Shown here one piece after another: positions 59,448 through 64,000 of a stretch of 64,000 bases of DNA (the stretch's first letter is position 1; each line of letters starts with the position of its first letter). Under the pieces are notes generated by a model. The model worked only from the letters and a program-made list of their open reading frames with translations. It did not search any database and was not told where the DNA came from. The stretch comes from Planctomicrobium piriforme (GTDB taxonomy: Bacteria > Planctomycetota > Planctomycetia > Planctomycetales > Planctomycetaceae), in the NCBI RefSeq assembly GCF_900113665.1, contig NZ_FOQD01000021.1, positions 66,973 through 130,972 on the forward strand. Direction: 5' to 3'. A program made the position numbers and the translations under genes.

Positions 59448-61583
59448 TTACGTCGCAGGCAGGATCGTGGCGATGCTTGTGAAGGTGACGAACTGGCTGG
59501 CCGTCGGCTTCGTGTTCGCCTTGATCGCGGCGCTCGTGGCGGTTGCGGTGAACGCGGAATTGACCGTCAACTGGGTATCGCTGACGATCGTCGCCACAGT
59601 CCGTTCGACGCCGCCCACGGTGATCACCTGACCCACCTTGAGCGACGTGGTGAACGTCGTTCCGGTTCCGGTCACTGTCGTCGAGCCCGAAGTGACAGCG
59701 GCCGTTCCGGTGACGGTCTGTCCAAATTCCGCATAGCCGTCGAGCGGCACGGTGCTGAGCGCCTGCAGCGTTGAACCGGCATTGGCCGGGTCGGCATACA
59801 AGCCGTTCAGGTTCGACGTCGACAGGTCGTGGATGTCGTCGACGACCGTCATTCCGGTGCCGATCACCTGACCGAAGACGGTGTACTTGCCGGTGTCGAT
59901 CGACGAGTTATCGGCGGTGTTGATGAACCATTGGCTCGTGCCGCCGTTGATGTTGCCTGCCGGCAAGGCCAGGGCCAGCGTGCCGCGTTCGTTGGAATTC
60001 GCAGCCTTAAACTCGTTGGTCACCGGCGCGGTCGTCGTCACCGGCACGACCTCTCCGCTGTTGAGGACAAAGCCTCCCCCTTGAATGACCGCCAACCCTT
60101 CCGTCGTCGCGTCGGTCGAGCGATGGATGATCGAGTTCGCATAATCGTCGAGATAAGACTTGAAGTTCGCGACCGTCAGCGGCGCATCGGCATCATACAG
60201 TTCGACGTCGAAGGTTCCTTCCGAGGACGTAAACCGCACGAGCGATCCGATCACCTTGTAGATGTCGACCGCTTTGGTCAGCGACTGACCAGTGGTGTTA
60301 GAACTCTTGACGGAAACCGCATGCCCGCCGTTCGCGAGCGTGACGGAAACGGAATATGCTCCGCTCGAATTCGCGGTCGCGGTGCCGTCGTCATACTGCC
60401 CGTCGCCGTCTGCATCGACAGCCACCGTATTGCCGGCATCCGTCGTTCCGGTAATCACAAACGTGTTCTGGCGCGTGGCGAGCGTGCCGTTCGATTGAAT
60501 CGTGTTGGCGTTGCCCGACGTGTCGGTGGTGAGCGTGGTCACGGGCATGCCGATGGCGGTCGTGACCTTGGTTCGCAGTGCCGTGGCCGCAGGATAGATC
60601 CCCGTCGTCGCGTCAGTTAGTTGTGACGTGATCAGGGTGGGATCCACTGTGCGGCGGCCAAATCGACGCTGCTGCACGCCGCCTGCGAAACTGGTGCCGC
60701 TCGACTTGGTGATGGCATTTCGGCCCCCCTCTCCTTTGATCGAGGCGGAACCTGAGAGTGTGTTGGTGCCGTCGAACACGATGCTGTCGCGTCCGCGACC
60801 GGCTGTGATCGAGGTGCTGCCGCTGACGGTCACATTCTGCAGCGACATGAAGTCGCGCTGACGTCCCAGGTCTGCCGCCAGATTGCCGCCGATCGTCGTC
60901 TGACGCAGCGCAATGCTGTCCGCCCCGTCGCTGGTGCTCATGCTCAGATTCTTGAGCGTCGACTGGTCGATCACAATCCGATCATCCCCTTCGACCGTTG
61001 AAATCGCTGTCGCGCCGTTGATCGTCGTTGAAAGCATCGAAACGAAATCGTTGCCGCCGCCAGTCAGCAGCGTGACTGCACCGCTGATCGTGGTCGATTC
61101 CGTCGAGAAGGAATCAGCGCCGGAACCCATGGTAGCGCTGAACGTCCCGTTAATCGTCGCGCTTCTAGTGGCGAAAAAGTTGTTGCCCGAGGTGTCCGTC
61201 AACGTGACGTTGCCGGTCAGGGTGACCCCGTTGCCGATGAACACCGAGTCGCTCCCGGCGCCCATGTTGATCGAAGTCGTGCCGGTGAACGTCGTCGCGT
61301 TGGTCGCCAGCGTAAACGAAGTCGTGTTGTTGATCGTGGTGCCGTTCAGCCCGGTGACGACCAGATTGGTCCCGGAAACAGCAATCTGAATGCTGTTGTC
61401 GGACGTATCGCCTGTGATCGTCGCGGCCCCTGACGCCACCGTCACGGTGACGTTCCCGGAGAGCATGGCCCGCTGTTCGCAGCACTCGATCATTTGACCG
61501 AATCGGCGCGTGGTCCGGCGTTTACGATACGATTTCACTTGCCGATATGTGGCCAGCCAGCGGAAGAGAGAGCGCATCTTCAT
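59448..61583 (-). CDS. Large surface protein with cyclophilin-type PPIase domain
   Basis: 711 residues. A basic N-terminus carries ECCEQRAMLSGNVTV, like the planctomycete LEPRxLL-type surface/export motif. A long Ser/Thr/Gly-rich region (about 45-300) has degenerate short repeats ending in GxGxDxxx (GAGSDSVFIGNG, GSGADSFSTEST, GGGNDFVSML), a pattern like calcium-binding RTX strands. A cyclophilin-like PPIase domain (about 445-620) follows: FTSSEGTFDVELYDADAPLTVANFKSYL, IIHRSTDATTEGLAVIQGGGF, TSQWFINTADN and YTVFGQVIGTGMTVVDDIH. A Thr-rich beta domain ends the chain. Likely cell-surface; PPIase activity uncertain. Confidence 0.82.
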   Translation of the reverse strand: MKMRSLFRWLATYRQVKSYRKRRTTRRFGQMIECCEQRAMLSGNVTVTVASGAATITGDTSDNSIQIAVSGTNLVVTGLNGTTINNTTSFTLATNATTFTGTTSINMGAGSDSVFIGNGVTLTGNVTLTDTSGNNFFATRSATINGTFSATMGSGADSFSTESTTISGAVTLLTGGGNDFVSMLSTTINGATAISTVEGDDRIVIDQSTLKNLSMSTSDGADSIALRQTTIGGNLAADLGRQRDFMSLQNVTVSGSTSITAGRGRDSIVFDGTNTLSGSASIKGEGGRNAITKSSGTSFAGGVQQRRFGRRTVDPTLITSQLTDATTGIYPAATALRTKVTTAIGMPVTTLTTDTSGNANTIQSNGTLATRQNTFVITGTTDAGNTVAVDADGDGQYDDGTATANSSGAYSVSVTLANGGHAVSVKSSNTTGQSLTKAVDIYKVIGSLVRFTSSEGTFDVELYDADAPLTVANFKSYLDDYANSIIHRSTDATTEGLAVIQGGGFVLNSGEVVPVTTTAPVTNEFKAANSNERGTLALALPAGNINGGTSQWFINTADNSSIDTGKYTVFGQVIGTGMTVVDDIHDLSTSNLNGLYADPANAGSTLQALSTVPLDGYAEFGQTVTGTAAVTSGSTTVTGTGTTFTTSLKVGQVITVGGVERTVATIVSDTQLTVNSAFTATATSAAIKANTKPTASQFVTFTSIATILPAT

Positions 61584-61937
61584 CGATCGAATTTCTGCCA
61601 GAAGACAGGGAGAGACTCAGCAAACGGCCCGAGGCAGCATGGCGCACTCCCCAAATGCACCAATCATAAGATAGACCATATGGAGGGACATTGGCGGTTG
61701 TCTAGTGGCGAATTTGGCGTTTCATCGCAACGTTAAGGCCCGCATAACCCTTTCGACCGTTCCGACTTCCTCCAGCCCCTGCTCAAGCCGGTAAAATCCG
61801 GTTTTTCAAACTAGACGATTGACGCTTCCCAACGGCGCGCCGTACATTTGCTCCACAGGAACTGCGAGGCGCAGTCCCTTTCCAGAAAAAAACATTCGAT
61901 CATGACCTGTTTTCAGACCCGCATCATCGACATTCGA
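61584..61937. other. Intergenic region, no gene seen
   Basis: About 350 bases between the surface-protein start and the palindrome before cimA. No coding frame with a start and ribosome binding site is supported. The first part is the promoter region of the minus-strand surface-protein gene; the rest leads into the cimA leader. Confidence 0.4.
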
Positions 61938-61957
61938 ATTTCGCGAATTCGCGAAAT
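61938..61957. promoter_or_regulatory. Perfect 20-bp palindrome upstream of cimA
   Basis: ATTTCGCGAATTCGCGAAAT is an exact palindrome 143 bases before the cimA start and about 55 bases before the leader terminator. It is a possible operator or a strong hairpin; no matching second copy is seen in the window. Confidence 0.6.
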
Positions 61958-62009
61958 CATTATCGGTGCGCCCTGCGGGATCTGAGGTCAGACTGACGCC
62001 GTTCACATG

Positions 62010-62047
62010 ACCCTCTCCGATCCCAGTGATCCGAGAGGGTTTTTTTA
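62010..62047 (+). terminator. Intrinsic-type terminator in the cimA leader
   Basis: Stem ACCCTCTC / GAGAGGGT (62010-62017, 62033-62040), with inner GATC/GATC pairing around a mismatch, followed by seven T residues on the plus strand; the minus strand has no T run. It lies 53 bases before the cimA start, pointing along cimA, so it is either an attenuator or the end of a small upstream RNA. Confidence 0.7.
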
Positions 62048-62099
62048 TTGACCGACCTCCCTGCTCCGGCAGCCGGGAACACTTAGCAAGAGCACTGCC

Positions 62100-63680
<1,581 letters not shown>

Positions 63681-63715
63681 GGCCTGTCTGGCTGCAGTAA
63701 TGGAGAGAAAAAACC

Positions 63716-63922
63716 ATGATCACGAAATCACTTCCCTGGATTCTGCTCTTGGTTTGTCTCATGGCGTGGGCGGTTGACCATTATCGGCTTCAGAAGTCTC
63801 TTGATGACGTCTCGAAACTCGACGCCTATTTGGCCGAACGGGAGCGGGAATCAGCAGCGTTACTACAGTTGCCGCCGGATGAGGCGCGCAGTCAATATTT
63901 TCAAACACTACTGTCCGGCTAA
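63716..63922 (+). CDS. Small single-span membrane protein, unknown function
   Basis: 68 residues. One hydrophobic helix at the N-terminus (LPWILLLVCLMAWAV), then an amphipathic, Asp/Glu-rich helix (SLDDVSKLDAYLAERERESAALLQ). GGAG lies ten bases before the ATG, 35 bases after cimA. It resembles short coiled-coil anchors but no family is recognised. May be cotranscribed with cimA. The last 78 bases of the window hold nothing recognisable. Confidence 0.55.
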   Translation: MITKSLPWILLLVCLMAWAVDHYRLQKSLDDVSKLDAYLAERERESAALLQLPPDEARSQYFQTLLSG

Positions 63923-64000
63923 CGGCCGGTTCAATTTGAACAACCTCTGAATCAAGCGTAACTTGCGTCGCAAAATGTTTGTACACGACTTGAACTTCCG

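Overview
The window is GC-rich bacterial chromosome from a member of the Planctomycetes, probably class Planctomycetia. The evidence is lineage-typical proteins: a planctomycete cytochrome (PSCyt1/DUF1549/DUF1553) beside a DUF1501 protein, a TIGR03000-type protein, a prepilin/DUF1559 protein with the H-X9-DG motif, a DUF1570 metalloprotease-like protein, a cell-surface protein with a CEQRAMLS-type N-terminal motif, and the HNE_0200/TIGR03806 cytochrome module. Weak Shine-Dalgarno signals, many short inverted intergenic repeats and mostly single-gene or short transcription units fit this group. No phage, integrase, intact insertion sequence, tRNA, 16S or 23S gene, or CRISPR array was seen.

Layout. 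0-18.3 kb is mostly housekeeping and metabolism: an SDR-like protein, an outer-membrane protein, protoporphyrinogen oxidase (hemY), the 2-oxoglutarate dehydrogenase E2 (sucB), an aminotransferase/VanZ/prenyltransferase-like run, a THUMP-like methyltransferase, an N-end-rule transferase coupled to a NagB-like protein, a diguanylate cyclase, HdeD, proline dehydrogenase and a LarA-family protein. 18.3-28 kb holds a 5S-rRNA-like structure, the PSCyt/DUF1501 pair, an exported acetolactate decarboxylase, a beta-carbonic anhydrase, LarB and a thioesterase. 28-36 kb holds an MBL hydrolase, an SGNH hydrolase, DUF1614, a DnaJ-like protein, purE-purK and an M14-like protein without metal ligands.

36.3-46.5 kb (minus strand) is the most unusual part. 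Three very large or fused genes are joined by stop/start overlaps: a ~1470-aa protein with about 37 EF-hand loops and a C-terminal membrane anchor; a ~1264-aa fusion of a cellulose-synthase-like GT2 glycosyltransferase, a sorbosone-dehydrogenase-type propeller and a di-haem cytochrome c; and a prepilin-DUF1559-SUMF1 fusion. This looks like one envelope machine linking polysaccharide synthesis, calcium, redox chemistry and a pilin-like part. It is the best candidate for an undescribed system.

46.8-50.7 kb is a catabolic operon (TIM-barrel isomerase, BASS transporter, APH-type kinase, HpaI-type aldolase). 50.7-52.1 kb is a peroxiredoxin/AhpD-like pair. 52.3-56.5 kb holds ApbE, a DoxX/DoxD-like protein with a large insert and DUF1570. 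56.6-59.4 kb is a MarR-pirin-DoxX-DUF5519-Dps stress cluster with an 18-bp perfect palindrome between marR and pirin. The window ends with a cyclophilin-fused surface protein and citramalate synthase (cimA) behind a structured leader.
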